A stretch of DNA of 64,000 bases from RYN-230 sp963717125 (GTDB lineage: Bacteria; Actinomycetota; Actinomycetes; Streptosporangiales; Streptosporangiaceae): contig CAVQVG010000017.1 of the NCBI GenBank assembly GCA_963717125.1, positions 124,001 to 188,000 of the forward strand, written 5' to 3'. Shown here piece after piece: positions 16,448 through 27,307 of the stretch (positions are counted from its first letter, which is position 1; each line of letters begins with the position of its first letter). The notes under the pieces were generated by a model. It searched no databases. It was not told the DNA's origin and worked only from the letters and a program-made list of their open reading frames with translations. A program made the position numbers and the translations under genes.

Positions 16448-17065
16448 ATGCAACTGGTCGTGGGCCGGATCACCCGGCCGCACGGGGTGCGCGGCGAGGT
16501 GTCGGTAACAGTGCACACCGATGAGCCGGACCGCCGGTTCGCGGTGGGCTCAGTGCTGGCCACCGACCCGGCCGAGGCCGGCCCGCTGACCGTGGCGTCG
16601 GTCCGCTGGCACACCGGGCGGCTGCTGGTCGACTTCGCCGGGATCACCGACCGGAGTCAGGCCGACAGCCTGCGCGGCGTCTGGCTGACCCTGGACTCCG
16701 CCGAGGCCGGATCCTCGGCTGACCCCGATGAGTTCCACGATCACGAGCTGATCGGGCTGGCCGTGGTCACCGTGTCCGGCGAGCCGGTCGGCCGGGTGAC
16801 CGACGTCCGCCACCACGGCCAGGACCTGCTCGTGATCGAGCCTGCCGGGCGCGGCGAAGCCGCGCCAGTCACCGCCGGGCCTGTCGGCAGCGGCCCAGGC
16901 CGGGCCCGGCCTGGGCCGCTGGCCCCACCGGATGGCGCTGACGGGCTGCTCGTCCCGTTCGTGGCCGCGATCGTGCCCGTGGTTGACGTGGCCGCCGGGC
17001 GGCTGGTCATCGACCCGCCGCCGGGGCTGCTCGAGCTCGGCGCGGCGGAACCCGGCCCCGGGTGA
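16448..17065 (+). CDS. rimM: Ribosome maturation factor RimM
   Basis: 205 residues. The N-terminal RimM domain starts MQLVVGRITRPHGVRGEVSV, and the C-terminal PRC-barrel includes DEFHDHELIGL and GLLVPFVAAIVPVVD. RimM helps assemble the 30S head and binds uS19. A Gly/Pro/Ala-rich stretch of about 30 residues interrupts the PRC barrel (around residues 140-165). It lies 6 bp after the KH gene and 9 bp before trmD, in the standard operon. Confidence 0.93.
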   Translation: MQLVVGRITRPHGVRGEVSVTVHTDEPDRRFAVGSVLATDPAEAGPLTVASVRWHTGRLLVDFAGITDRSQADSLRGVWLTLDSAEAGSSADPDEFHDHELIGLAVVTVSGEPVGRVTDVRHHGQDLLVIEPAGRGEAAPVTAGPVGSGPGRARPGPLAPPDGADGLLVPFVAAIVPVVDVAAGRLVIDPPPGLLELGAAEPGPG

Positions 17066-17074
17066 GGTGACCGG

Positions 17075-17866
17075 ATGCGTATCGACATCATCACGATCTT
17101 CCCGGAGTACTTCACCCCGCTGAGCGTGTCGCTGCTCGGCAAGGCGGCGGCCCGCGGAACCATCCAGTTGCAGGTCCATGACCTCCGCCGGTGGGCGCAT
17201 GACGTGCACCGCACGGTGGACGACGCGCCGTTCGGCGGCGGCCCGGGGATGGTGATGGCGCCGCAGCCGTGGGGCGAAGCCCTGGACGAGGTGACCGGGA
17301 CTGATCCTGGCCAGCCCCGCCTGGTTGTCCCCACTCCCGCTGGACTGCCGTTCAACCAGACCGTCGCGGCTGAGCTGGGGCGTTCGGCATGGCTGGTGTT
17401 TGCTTGTGGACGGTACGAGGGGATCGACGCGCGGGTGGTCGCGGACGCGCGGGAGCGGATGCCGGTGGACGAGCTGTCCATCGGGGATTACGTGCTGTCC
17501 GGCGGCGAGCCCGCGGTGCTGGTCATGATCGACGCGATCACCCGGCTGCTGCCCGGGGTGCTGGGCAATGCCGGGTCCGCGGCCGACGATTCGTTCGGCG
17601 GCGGCGGCGGGCCGATGGCCGGGCTGCTGGAAGGGCCGGCGTACACCAGGCCCCGGGTGTGGCGCGGCCGCGAGGTCCCCCCTGTCCTGCTGTCCGGCGA
17701 CCACGCCGCCATCGCCCGCTGGCGGCGCGACGAGGCGCTGCGCCGGACGGCCGCGGTCCGCCCGGATCTGGTCGCCCGGCTGGCGGCCGGTACGCTGGAT
17801 CGCCGGGACCGGGAGGTCCTCCTGGACGCTGGCTTTCCGGTCAGCGCCAAAGATATGGCACACTGA
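17075..17866 (+). CDS. trmD: tRNA (guanine37-N1)-methyltransferase TrmD
   Basis: 263 residues with the knotted SPOUT fold signatures: MRIDIITIFPEYF at the start, DDAPFGGGPGMVMAPQP, and the SAM site FACGRYEGIDARV followed by SIGDYVLSGGEPAVL. TrmD methylates G37 next to the anticodon and prevents +1 frameshifting. A Gly-rich insert (about residues 166-185) precedes the C-terminal domain. It overlaps nothing and is followed by a 133-bp gap before rplS. Confidence 0.95.
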   Translation: MRIDIITIFPEYFTPLSVSLLGKAAARGTIQLQVHDLRRWAHDVHRTVDDAPFGGGPGMVMAPQPWGEALDEVTGTDPGQPRLVVPTPAGLPFNQTVAAELGRSAWLVFACGRYEGIDARVVADARERMPVDELSIGDYVLSGGEPAVLVMIDAITRLLPGVLGNAGSAADDSFGGGGGPMAGLLEGPAYTRPRVWRGREVPPVLLSGDHAAIARWRRDEALRRTAAVRPDLVARLAAGTLDRRDREVLLDAGFPVSAKDMAH

Positions 17867-17999
17867 AGTCCGCCACCCACATTAGGCCGACCCAGCGGGT
17901 GCGCGTCCTGGCGCCCGCCGTGGCCCGGGACACCGACGAGACCGATGCCACGCGTTCGCTGGCCTGTGCGCGCGTGAGGATAACTGAGGAACCTTAGCC

Positions 18000-18356
18000 A
18001 TGCACACCGCGATCGCTGAGCTGGAGCAGGCCCAGATCCGCTCTGACATCCCCGACTTCCGCCCCGGGGACACGCTGAAAGTACACGTGCGGGTCACGGA
18101 AGGCACCCGGTCGCGGATCCAGGTCTTCCAGGGCGTTGTCATCCGGCGCCAGGGCGGCGGGGCCCGGGAGACCTTCACCGTCCGCAAGATCAGCTACGGG
18201 GTGGGCGTGGAGCGCACGTTCCCGGTGCACAGCCCCTCGCTGGACAAGATCGAGCTGGTCACCCGGGGCCAAGTCCGCCGGGCCAAGCTGTACTACCTCC
18301 GGTCGCTGCGCGGTAAGGCCGCGCGGATCCGGGAACGCCGCGAGCCGGCCCGCTAG
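18000..18356 (+). CDS. rplS: Large ribosomal subunit protein bL19
   Basis: 118 residues from ATG 18000. The conserved bL19 core includes DIPDFRPGDTLKVHVRV, RIQVFQGVVIRRQG and KLYYLRSLRGKAARIRE. bL19 sits at the subunit interface near bridge B8. The 133 bp upstream have no gene and probably hold the rplS leader; GAGGATAACTGAGGAACC just before the start includes an adequate ribosome binding site. Confidence 0.95.
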   Translation: MHTAIAELEQAQIRSDIPDFRPGDTLKVHVRVTEGTRSRIQVFQGVVIRRQGGGARETFTVRKISYGVGVERTFPVHSPSLDKIELVTRGQVRRAKLYYLRSLRGKAARIRERREPAR

Positions 18357-18464
18357 CCGCGCTACGTCTGGTGGCCGGCACTGATGACGGCGGGCTAGCC
18401 GGGATGTGGCTGTGCCCGCGGGCGCGCCGCCGCCTGCGGGCGCACCTCACGTCCGCCCCGGCGC

Positions 18465-18470
18465 TAGGGT
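18465..18470 (+). promoter_or_regulatory. -10 box of lepB, possibly leaderless
   Basis: TAGGGT ends 7 nt before ATG 18478 and there is no ribosome binding site. No convincing -35 is visible. Confidence 0.35.
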
Positions 18471-18477
18471 CAACCCA

Positions 18478-19647
18478 ATGAACGATGACCGGGGAATGGG
18501 CGATCCGCCGATGAGCGGCGCACCAGGCGCTGGCCGGCCTGGCCACCATGGTGATGGCGTGGTCGGCGGGGACCCGGAGGCGCTGCGCACCGAGACGATG
18601 ACCGGGCTGCCCCGCCGCGGCCCGGCTGGCGCCGATGGTGCGGCCGGGGGCGCCGGTGCGGCGCGCGGGACCAGCCCGGGCGGTGCCGGCCCGGATGGCG
18701 TCGGCCCGGACAGTGCTGACCCGGACGGCGCCGGCCCGGACGGGGCCGGCGCGGACGGGGGGACCGGCCCCGCGGCCACGCCCACGGCGGGCACCCGGCG
18801 CACCGCGGCCGCGGTCCGCCGGCGGCGGCGGATCTCCTGGTGGGTCGAGCTCATCGCGCTGTTCGTGTTCGCGCTGCTGATCATGCTGGTCATCAAGACC
18901 TACGTGATCCAGGCCTTCTTCATCCCGTCCTCGTCGATGGAGAACACGCTCGACATCGGGGACAAGGTCCTGGTCAACAAGCTGATCTACCACTTCCGCT
19001 CGATCGACCGCGGGGACGTCATCGTGTTCAACGGGGAAGGCTCCTGGGATCCGCCCAGCCCGCCCCAGTCCACTGACCCGATCGTCCGCTGGGCCAGCGA
19101 GTTCGGCCACGCCGTGGTCGGCCTGTTCGGCATCTCCCCCGGCGTGCACGACTACATCAAGCGGGTGATCGGGCTGCCCGGGGACCACGTCGTCTGCTGC
19201 AACGCCCAGGGCCAGGTCACCGTCAACGGCGTGCCGCTGAGCGAGAAGTCCTACCTGTACCCGGGGAACCCGCCGTCGATGACCAAGTTCAGCATCCGGG
19301 TGCCGCCCGGGCGGCTGTGGGTGATGGGCGATCACCGCAACGTGTCCTACGACTCGCGCGGCCACATTGGCGACCCCGGCGGCGGCACCATCCCGGAGAG
19401 TCAGGTGGTCGGCCGGGCGTTCCTGATCTTGTGGCCGCCGAGCCGGTTCCGGGTGCTGCCCATCCCCACCACCTTCAACAAGTTGAACGCCAGCAGCGTC
19501 GCACTCGCCGCCCTGACCAGCCCGGCCGCCCCCGCCGGGGTAGCAGGCGCCGCCGCGGTGCCGCTCCTGCTGGTGGAGCGAAGGTTGCGCCGCCGGGCCG
19601 GCCGCCGGGTGGGAGCCCGGCTGCGGCGCCGGCGTGGACACTGGTGA
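18478..19647 (+). CDS. lepB: Signal peptidase I
   Basis: 389 residues from ATG 18478. A Gly/Ala/Asp-rich cytoplasmic region of about 110 residues precedes an Arg cluster and a membrane helix (about 120-143). The catalytic domain has the Ser nucleophile in FFIPSSSMENTL (about 152) and the general base Lys in YIKRVIGLPGD (about 227), plus the conserved MGDHRNVSYDSRGH. A second membrane segment near residues 340-362 and an Arg-rich tail end the protein. It cleaves signal peptides of exported proteins. The upstream part of the open frame (from 18406) is probably not translated. Confidence 0.93.
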   Translation: MNDDRGMGDPPMSGAPGAGRPGHHGDGVVGGDPEALRTETMTGLPRRGPAGADGAAGGAGAARGTSPGGAGPDGVGPDSADPDGAGPDGAGADGGTGPAATPTAGTRRTAAAVRRRRRISWWVELIALFVFALLIMLVIKTYVIQAFFIPSSSMENTLDIGDKVLVNKLIYHFRSIDRGDVIVFNGEGSWDPPSPPQSTDPIVRWASEFGHAVVGLFGISPGVHDYIKRVIGLPGDHVVCCNAQGQVTVNGVPLSEKSYLYPGNPPSMTKFSIRVPPGRLWVMGDHRNVSYDSRGHIGDPGGGTIPESQVVGRAFLILWPPSRFRVLPIPTTFNKLNASSVALAALTSPAAPAGVAGAAAVPLLLVERRLRRRAGRRVGARLRRRRGHW

Positions 19648-19651
19648 GCCC

Positions 19652-20431
19652 GTGGCAGCGGCAGAGTGGCGGCATCCCGGTTACACCCCCCGGCGCGCGG
19701 CCGGACTGACCGGATACGAGCGCGTCCTGATCCGGGCCGGGCTGTCCCCGGTGGCGGGGATCGACGAGGCGGGCCGCGGCGCCTGCGCTGGCCCGCTGGT
19801 GGTGGCCGCGGTGATGCTGAACCCGGCCAAGCTCTCCGGGCTCACCGGCATCGCCGACTCGAAGCAGCTCACCCCGGCTGCCCGGGAGGAGGCTTACCAG
19901 GAGGTGACCCGGACGGCGCTGGGCTGGCACCGGGTCATCATCCCGGCCCGCGAGATCGACTCCTGTGGGCTGCATGTGTGCAACATCGAGGGCATGCGCC
20001 GCGCCCTGGCCGGGCTGACCCCCAGGCCGGGTTACGCGCTCACCGACGGCTTCGCGGTGCGCGGTCTCGGCGTGCCCGCCCTGGCCATGTGGAAGGGCGA
20101 CGAGGTGGCCGCCTGCGTGGCCGCCGCCTCCATCGTGGCCAAGGTGACCAGGGACCGGATCATGACCGAGCTGTCGGAGCATCACCCGGCCTACGGGTTC
20201 GCCCAGCACAAGGGATATTCCACCCGTAGTCACATGCGGGCGCTGACCGAGCATGGGCCATGCTCGGAGCACCGGGCCTCGTTCGCTAACGTCATGGGGC
20301 TGGCGCAGCGCGGCGCCGGGCCGCCGGACGGCTGGGCGGACGACGTCCCGGCGGACGATGACCTGGCCGGGATGGTTCCGGAGCAGATGAGGCCCGGGGA
20401 ATTGCTGGATGGAGAATTGACTTATGGTTGA
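19652..20431 (+). CDS. rnhB: Ribonuclease HII
   Basis: 259 residues from the GTG at 19652, which has GGTGAG 3 nt upstream; the in-frame GTG 19634 overlaps lepB and has no ribosome binding site. The acidic active-site motif GIDEAGRGACAGPLV is near residue 43, with further conserved segments IADSKQLT and VAAASIVAKVTRDRIM. RNase HII removes single ribonucleotides and RNA primers from DNA. The tail after the catalytic domain is Asp/Glu/Gly-rich. Confidence 0.94.
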   Translation: MAAAEWRHPGYTPRRAAGLTGYERVLIRAGLSPVAGIDEAGRGACAGPLVVAAVMLNPAKLSGLTGIADSKQLTPAAREEAYQEVTRTALGWHRVIIPAREIDSCGLHVCNIEGMRRALAGLTPRPGYALTDGFAVRGLGVPALAMWKGDEVAACVAAASIVAKVTRDRIMTELSEHHPAYGFAQHKGYSTRSHMRALTEHGPCSEHRASFANVMGLAQRGAGPPDGWADDVPADDDLAGMVPEQMRPGELLDGELTYG

Positions 20432-20480
20432 TCCCAGCCAGACCGGACCTCCCGACGACGTCTGAACGGAGGGGGAGCAG

Positions 20481-20792
20481 ATGAGCGCAGAGGATCTCGA
20501 GAAGTACGAGACCGAGATGGAGCTGCAGCTCTACCGCGAGTACCGGGATGTCGTGGGGCTGTTCACCCATGTGGTCGAGACCGAGCGCCGGTTCTATCTC
20601 ACGAATCAGGTGGAGCTGAACGTGCACAGCGCCGAGAACGGCGAGGTGTACTTCGAGGTCATCATGCAGGACGCGTGGGTCTGGGACATGTACCGGCCGG
20701 CCCGGTTCGTGAAGAACGTGCGGGTTGTCACGTTCAAGGACGTCAACGTCGAGGAACTGGCCCGGTCCGAGCTCGAGGTGCCCGACAAGTAG
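20481..20792 (+). CDS. DUF2469 family protein
   Basis: 103 residues from ATG 20481 with GGAGGGGGAG upstream. It starts MSAEDLEKYETEMELQLYRE and is rich in aromatic and acidic residues (FEVIMQDAWVWDMYRPARF). DUF2469 is restricted to actinobacteria, is highly conserved and sits between rnhB and yraN, as here. No function is established. The protein looks soluble, with no signal peptide or membrane helix. Confidence 0.92.
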   Translation: MSAEDLEKYETEMELQLYREYRDVVGLFTHVVETERRFYLTNQVELNVHSAENGEVYFEVIMQDAWVWDMYRPARFVKNVRVVTFKDVNVEELARSELEVPDK

Positions 20793-20839
20793 CCGGCCCC
20801 GGCTGCATTCAAGCATCCAGGGGCGACAAATCCGCCCCG

Positions 20840-20878
20840 CTATCCACAGCTCCGCGGTTTCGCGCTGCCCTGTCCACA
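20840..20878 (+). promoter_or_regulatory. Pair of DnaA-box-like sites
   Basis: CTATCCACA (20840-20848) and CTGTCCACA (20870-20878) each differ only at the first base from the boxes TTATCCACA and TTGTCCACA. They are in direct orientation exactly 30 bp apart, in the gap before yraN. DnaA binding is inferred from the sequence only. Confidence 0.45.
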
Positions 20879-20945
20879 GCGGCGTAACTGATCCTGGGCG
20901 CCCGCCGCCGTCTCCGGCAGCGTTCAGCATCGGAGGTGATGCCGG

Positions 20946-21302
20946 ATGGCGGACAAAGATGATCTGGGCCGGCTGGGCGAGCAGTTGGCGGCCGAGTACC
21001 TACAGCAGGCCGGGATGCGGATACTCGACCGGAACTGGCGCTGCGCCGAGGGCGAGCTGGACATCGTGGCGGCGGAGCGCCGGGTGCTCGTCGCCTGTGA
21101 GGTCAAGACGCGGTCCGGGCTGGGCTTCGGCAGCCCGCTCGAGGCCATCAGCCGGCGCAAGCAGGCCCGGCTGCGGCGGCTGGCCGTCAGCTGGATCAGG
21201 GCGCACGGGGTGCTGTTCGACGAGGTGCGGATCGACGTGATCGGGCTGGTCCGGGACCGGGCCGGGCACTTCACGATCGAGCACGTAAGAGGGGTGGCCT
21301 GA
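20946..21302 (+). CDS. UPF0102 protein YraN
   Basis: 118 residues, starting at ATG 20946 just after GGAGGTGATGCC. It has the endonuclease-like fold signature EGELDIVAAERRVLVACEVKTRSG, with the E...D...EVK arrangement typical of the restriction-endonuclease superfamily. The family is widespread and lacks a settled role; the link to comM and dprA suggests DNA processing. It ends one base before comM. Confidence 0.92.
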   Translation: MADKDDLGRLGEQLAAEYLQQAGMRILDRNWRCAEGELDIVAAERRVLVACEVKTRSGLGFGSPLEAISRRKQARLRRLAVSWIRAHGVLFDEVRIDVIGLVRDRAGHFTIEHVRGVA

Positions 21303-21303
21303 C

Positions 21304-22869
21304 GTGCCGGTCGCCCGCACTCACGCGATCGCGCTGGTCGGGGTCGAGGGCCACGAGGTAGAGATCGAGGCCGACATCCAGAACGGTCTGCCCGGGCTCC
21401 TCCTGGTCGGGCTCCCGGACACGGCCCTGCGGGAGGCGAGAGACCGGATCCGGGCGGCGATCATCAACAGCCGTGAGCAGTGGCCGCAACGCCGGCTCAC
21501 CGTTGGGCTGTCGCCCGCCAGCCTGCCCAAACGGGGCAGCGGCTTTGACCTTGGCATCGCCGTCGCCATCCTGAGCGCGGCCAACGCGGTTCCGGCTGCT
21601 TCCGTCGAGGGCATCGCGTTTCTGGGCGAGCTCGGCCTGGATGGGCAGCTGCGCCCAGTGCGGGGAGTGCTGCCTGCCATGGCCGCCGCGGCCGCCAGTG
21701 GGTTCCGCCAGGTGGCTGTGCCGCGGGCCAATGCCGCGGAGGCGGCGCTGGTCCCTGGCCTGCGCGTGGTCAGCGCCAGGACGCTGTCCGGGCTGCTCGG
21801 CTGGCTGCGCGATGAAGCGCCGTCCGAAGCGGCGGACCCGGTGCAGGTGACCGACGGGGGCGCGGAACCAGCGGGCGCGCCGGTCGGCAGCATGACGCCA
21901 GCCGCCCACGAGTTAGACCTGGCTGACGTGCTGGGTCAGCCAACCGCGCGGCGGGCCGCGGAGATCTGTGCGGCGGGCGGGCATCACCTGTGTCTGCTCG
22001 GGCCGCCCGGCGTCGGCAAGACCATGCTGGCCGAGCGGATGCCGACCGTGCTGCCCCGGCTGGACATGGCGGCGGCGCTGGAGGTCACCTCGATCCATTC
22101 GGTGGCTGGCGTGCTCCCGGACCAGGGCCCGCTACTGACCGCGCCGCCGTTCTGCGCGCCGCACCACACCGCGACCAAGGCGGCCATCGTGGGCGGGGGG
22201 AGCGGGGTGATCCGGCCGGGGGCAGCCAGCCTGGCGCACCGGGGGTGTCTCTTCCTCGATGAGGCCCCGGAGTTCGGCCGGGACGTGCTCGACGCGCTGC
22301 GCCAGCCGCTGGAGTCGGGCGAGGTGGTGATCGCGAGATCGGGCCTGACCGCGCGGTTCCCGGCCCGGTTCACCCTGGTACTGGCGGCCAACCCGTGCCC
22401 GTGTGCCAAGGGCGCCGGGCCGCAGGCTGCCTGCGAATGCACGCCCGCGGTCCGCCGCAGGTACCTGGCCCGGCTGTCCGGGCCGCTGCTCGACCGGGTG
22501 GATGTGAAGGTCGAATTCCTCCCGGTGAGCCGCCGCGAGCTGCTCAGCGACGCCGCGTTCGCCGAGCCGAGCGGCACCGTCGCGGCCCGGGTGGCGGCGG
22601 CCCGGGAGCGTGCGGCGGACCGGCTGCGGGACAGCCCGTGGCGGCTCAACGCGGAGATCCCGGGCAGCGAGATCAGCCGGCGCTTCCGGCCGGCCCCGGG
22701 CGCGCTCCGGCCGCTGGAGCGGGCCATGGACCTGGGACAGATCAGCGCGCGTGGGGTGCACCGGGTGCTCCGGGTGGCCTGGACGCTGGCCGACCTGGCC
22801 GCGCTGCCCCGGCCGACCGCGGACCAGACCAGCTACGCGCTCGGTCTATGGCTAGGGGTGTCCGGATGA
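21304..22869 (+). CDS. comM: YifB/ComM-family Mg-chelatase-like AAA+ ATPase
   Basis: 521 residues from GTG 21304. The N-terminal ChlI-like domain starts MPVARTHAIALVGVEGH. The ATPase core has Walker A LLGPPGVGKTMLAERM (about 238) and Walker B CLFLDEAPEF. The zinc-type pattern NPCPCAKGAGPQAACEC follows, then the C-terminal Mg-chelatase domain. ComM is a hexameric branch-migration helicase that helps integrate incoming DNA during transformation. Its stop overlaps the dprA start (ATGA). Confidence 0.93.
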   Translation: MPVARTHAIALVGVEGHEVEIEADIQNGLPGLLLVGLPDTALREARDRIRAAIINSREQWPQRRLTVGLSPASLPKRGSGFDLGIAVAILSAANAVPAASVEGIAFLGELGLDGQLRPVRGVLPAMAAAAASGFRQVAVPRANAAEAALVPGLRVVSARTLSGLLGWLRDEAPSEAADPVQVTDGGAEPAGAPVGSMTPAAHELDLADVLGQPTARRAAEICAAGGHHLCLLGPPGVGKTMLAERMPTVLPRLDMAAALEVTSIHSVAGVLPDQGPLLTAPPFCAPHHTATKAAIVGGGSGVIRPGAASLAHRGCLFLDEAPEFGRDVLDALRQPLESGEVVIARSGLTARFPARFTLVLAANPCPCAKGAGPQAACECTPAVRRRYLARLSGPLLDRVDVKVEFLPVSRRELLSDAAFAEPSGTVAARVAAARERAADRLRDSPWRLNAEIPGSEISRRFRPAPGALRPLERAMDLGQISARGVHRVLRVAWTLADLAALPRPTADQTSYALGLWLGVSG

Positions 22870-24009
22870 CGCGCGAGTCGGAGCGGCTGGCCCGGGCCGC
22901 GCTGAGCTGGCTGGCCGAGCCGGGTGACGAGCAACTGGGCGCCCTCCTGCGGACCTGCTCACCGGGCGCGATCGTGGCCGCGCTGACCGCCGGGACGTGG
23001 CCGCCGGGCGACCACGCGGCCGGCTCGGCCATCCCGGGCCTGGACCGCGCGCTGTGCCGCTGGACAGCCCGGCTGGGCGACATGCCCACCCAGCTCACCC
23101 TGGACGCCTGGGAGCGAGCCGGGATCCGGCTGCTGTGCCCCGGCGACCCGGGCTGGCCCAGCCAGCTCGGCGTGCTCGGCGATGCCTGCCCGTGGGCGCT
23201 GTGGGTGCGGGGCAGCGCCGACCTCCGGTTCGCCTGCCTGCGCTCGGTATCCATCGTCGGCACCCGCGCCGCCACCGCCTACGGCCAGCACGTCTGCGCC
23301 GAGCTGGCCGCCGCCCTCGCCGAACGCGGCTGGGCGGTGGTGTCGGGCGGCGCGTTCGGCATCGACGGCTGGGCCCATCGCGGCGCGCTCAGCGCCGAGG
23401 GCATCACGATCGCGGTGCTGGCCTCCGGGCTGGACGATCCGTACCCGCGGGGCCACCACGAGCTGTTCCAGGCCATCGCCGCGCACGGCGCACTGGTCAG
23501 CGAGCGGCCGCCAGGCCGGACCCCGACCAGGCCTGGATTCCTCGTCCGCAACCGGCTGATCGCCGCGCTCAGCCGCGGAACCGTGGTGGTCGAGGCGGCA
23601 CTGCGCAGTGGTGCGCTGAACACCGCCCGGCACGCCCGGGATCTCAACCGGCCGCTGATGGCCGTGCCGGGCCCGGTCACCTCGACCGCGTCCGCAGGCT
23701 GCCACCTGGCGATCAGGGAGTGGGGTGCGGAGTGCGTGACCGGCGCGGCGGACGTGCTCGGCCAGCTGGCGTTCGACCCGGATGAGCTGGCCGGCCGCCG
23801 GCGGCCCGGTCCTGGAGCGCGACGAGCTGGATCCGGTGAGCCGCGGCGTGCTGGAGGCGGTCCCGGCCCGCACCGGCTGGGGGCCGGCCCGGATCGCGGT
23901 GTCGGCCGGAGTGGACTTCGATACCGTGTTGCGATGCCTGGGACAGCTCGCAGCGGGAGGTTACGTGGAGCGCTGCGCGCGCGGCTGGCGGGTCCGGCCG
24001 CCCGGCTGA
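22866..24009 (+). CDS. dprA: DNA processing protein DprA, frameshifted before the winged-helix domain
   Basis: Starts at ATG 22866, overlapping comM. The Rossmann domain is complete: SIVGTRAATAYG, VVSGGAFGIDGWAH, GLDDPYPRGH and the Arg/Asn motif FLVRNRLIAALSRGTVVVEA. After AFDPDELAGR the frame turns Arg/Pro-rich. The +1 frame from about 23797 encodes a normal DprA winged helix, starting GGPVLERDELDPVSRGVLE and ending in WRVRPPG at 24009. One extra base in the run 23791-23806 explains this. A hairpin terminator starts 11 nt after 24009, which supports that frame as the true 3' end. DprA loads RecA on single-stranded DNA. Confidence 0.9.
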
Positions 24010-24019
24010 TTCCGGGTAT

Positions 24020-24041
24020 TCCTGCCCGATTTCGGGCAGGA
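24020..24041 (+). terminator. Hairpin terminator after dprA
   Basis: A 9-bp perfect stem, TCCTGCCCG with CGGGCAGGA, loop ATTT, followed by TCTTTGCC. It is the most classical-looking terminator in the window, although the T-tract is short. Confidence 0.6.
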
Positions 24042-24079
24042 TCTTTGCCTTCTGCGAGTGAATCCCTCATGCTGGGGCG

Positions 24080-24355
24080 GTGGCAGGCGCGCAGCAACCG
24101 TTCGACGACCTGATCGCGCACGTAACCCGGAGCAGCGCGCTGGGCGTCGGAGAGGCGGAGCGGTTGATCGCTGAGGTGGTCGGGTATTTCTCCGAGCCAG
24201 CGAAGACGTTCGTCCGCCGGCGCCATGGTGAGCTGACGGCACGCGGCCTCAGCAACGACCAGGCGTTCCAGCGGATTGCCGCTGAGCTGCAGCAACGGCT
24301 GGTGGCACCGCCCCAGTACTCGCAGCGCCAGTTGCGCCGCATCATCTACGGCTGA
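24080..24355 (+). CDS. Conserved hypothetical protein
   Basis: 91 residues from GTG 24080. It is a small soluble, mostly helical protein: acidic and hydrophobic helices, then FVRRRHGELTARGLSNDQAF and a C-terminal RQLRRIIYG. I recognise similar proteins in other actinomycetes but no function. It ends 15 bp before glmS and is probably co-transcribed with it. The final RQLRR(I/V)(I/V)YG motif seems to be the family hallmark. Confidence 0.75.
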   Translation: MAGAQQPFDDLIAHVTRSSALGVGEAERLIAEVVGYFSEPAKTFVRRRHGELTARGLSNDQAFQRIAAELQQRLVAPPQYSQRQLRRIIYG

Positions 24356-24370
24356 CAGGGGGGAAGAAGT

Positions 24371-26185
<1,815 letters not shown>

Positions 26186-26211
26186 CCGGCGGCCGGTGCC
26201 ACACTGGGTGG

Positions 26212-27293
26212 ATGGCTGAGCCAGCAGAGCGACCCGCGGGGCAGCTGGCCGAGCCGCTGAGCCGGGCGCTGGCCGCGTTCGGCCGGCACCTCGCGGCCGA
26301 GCGGAACACCTCGCCGCACACCGTCCGGGCCTACCTCGGCGATGTCAGCGCCCTGCTGGAGCACGCCACCCGGGCGGGAGTGACCGGCCCGGACGGGCTG
26401 AGCATCAGCGTGCTCCGCGGCTGGCTGGCCGCCCAGCACCGCGCGGGCCTGGCCCGCACCACGCTGGCCCGCCGGGCGGCCGCGGCCCGCACCTTCACCG
26501 CGTTCGCGCACACCAGGGGGCTGCTGGCCACCGACCCTGGCCCGCTGCTCGGGACGCCCCGGATCCGGCGCAGGCTGCCCGAGGTGGCCCGGGCGGACCA
26601 GTTGGCCGCGGTGCTGGACACCACGGTCGCCCGGGCAGCGGCCGCCGCGGAGCCCCACCGGCTGGCGGCCGGCGGCCCCGCTGCGGGGGCCACCGGCGCG
26701 CCACATCCCACCGCCACCGGCGCCCCACATCCCACCGCCACCGGCGCGCCACATCCCACCGCGGCGGCTGAGTTGGACCCGTGGGAGCGCGCCGTGCTGC
26801 TCCGCGACGCCGCGATCATGGAACTGCTGTACGCCGCGGGCATCCGGGTCAGCGAGCTGTGCGGCCTGGACGTGGGCGACCTGGACAACAGCCGGCGGAC
26901 GATCCGGGTGCTCGGCAAGGGCGGCAAGGAACGCACCGTGCCGGTGGGCCTGCCCGCGGAGCGCGCCGTGCTGAACTGGGCCCGGGCCGGCCGGTGCTGG
27001 TCACCCCGGCCAGCGACCACGCGCTGTTCCTCGGTGCCCGCGGGCGGCGGCTCGACCCGCGGACCGCGCGCCGGGTGGTGCACGCCAGGCTGGCCGCGGT
27101 GCCGGCCGTGCCGGACAGCGGGCCGCACGGCTTGCGCCACGCGGCCGCCACCCACCTGCTGGAAGGCGGCGCGGACCTGCGCACCGTTCAGGAGATCCTC
27201 GGCCACGCCTCGCTGGCCAGCACGCAGATCTACACCCACGTGTCCGTCGCCCGGCTGCACGCCGCGTTCAACCAGGCTCACCCTCGCGCCTGA
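26212..27293 (+). CDS. xerC: Tyrosine recombinase XerC, frameshifted in the catalytic domain
   Basis: Starts at ATG 26212. The N-terminal core-binding domain (HLAAERNTSPHTVRAYLGDV) and the first catalytic arginine region (AAGIRVSELCGLDVGDLD) are in frame, as is GKGGKERTVPVG. After LNWARAG the frame becomes Arg/Pro-rich and runs to 27309. The other frame from 26991 gives PVLVTPASDHALFLG, then the HxxR motif PHGLRHAAATHL, then LGHASLASTQIYTH with the catalytic tyrosine, ending at 27293. One base is missing near 26985-26992. Without it the product lacks four of the six catalytic residues. XerC with XerD resolves chromosome dimers. A three-unit ATGAPHPT insert lies between the two domains. Confidence 0.9.
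26689..26760 (+). repeat. Three 24-bp coding repeats in xerC
   Basis: Three near-identical units (26689-26712, 26713-26736, 26737-26760) each encode ATGAPHPT. Units 1 and 3 are identical and unit 2 differs by one base. They sit in the loop between the core-binding and catalytic domains, so length changes may be tolerated. Confidence 0.9.
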
Positions 27294-27307
27294 GACCGGC
27301 ATCGAAT

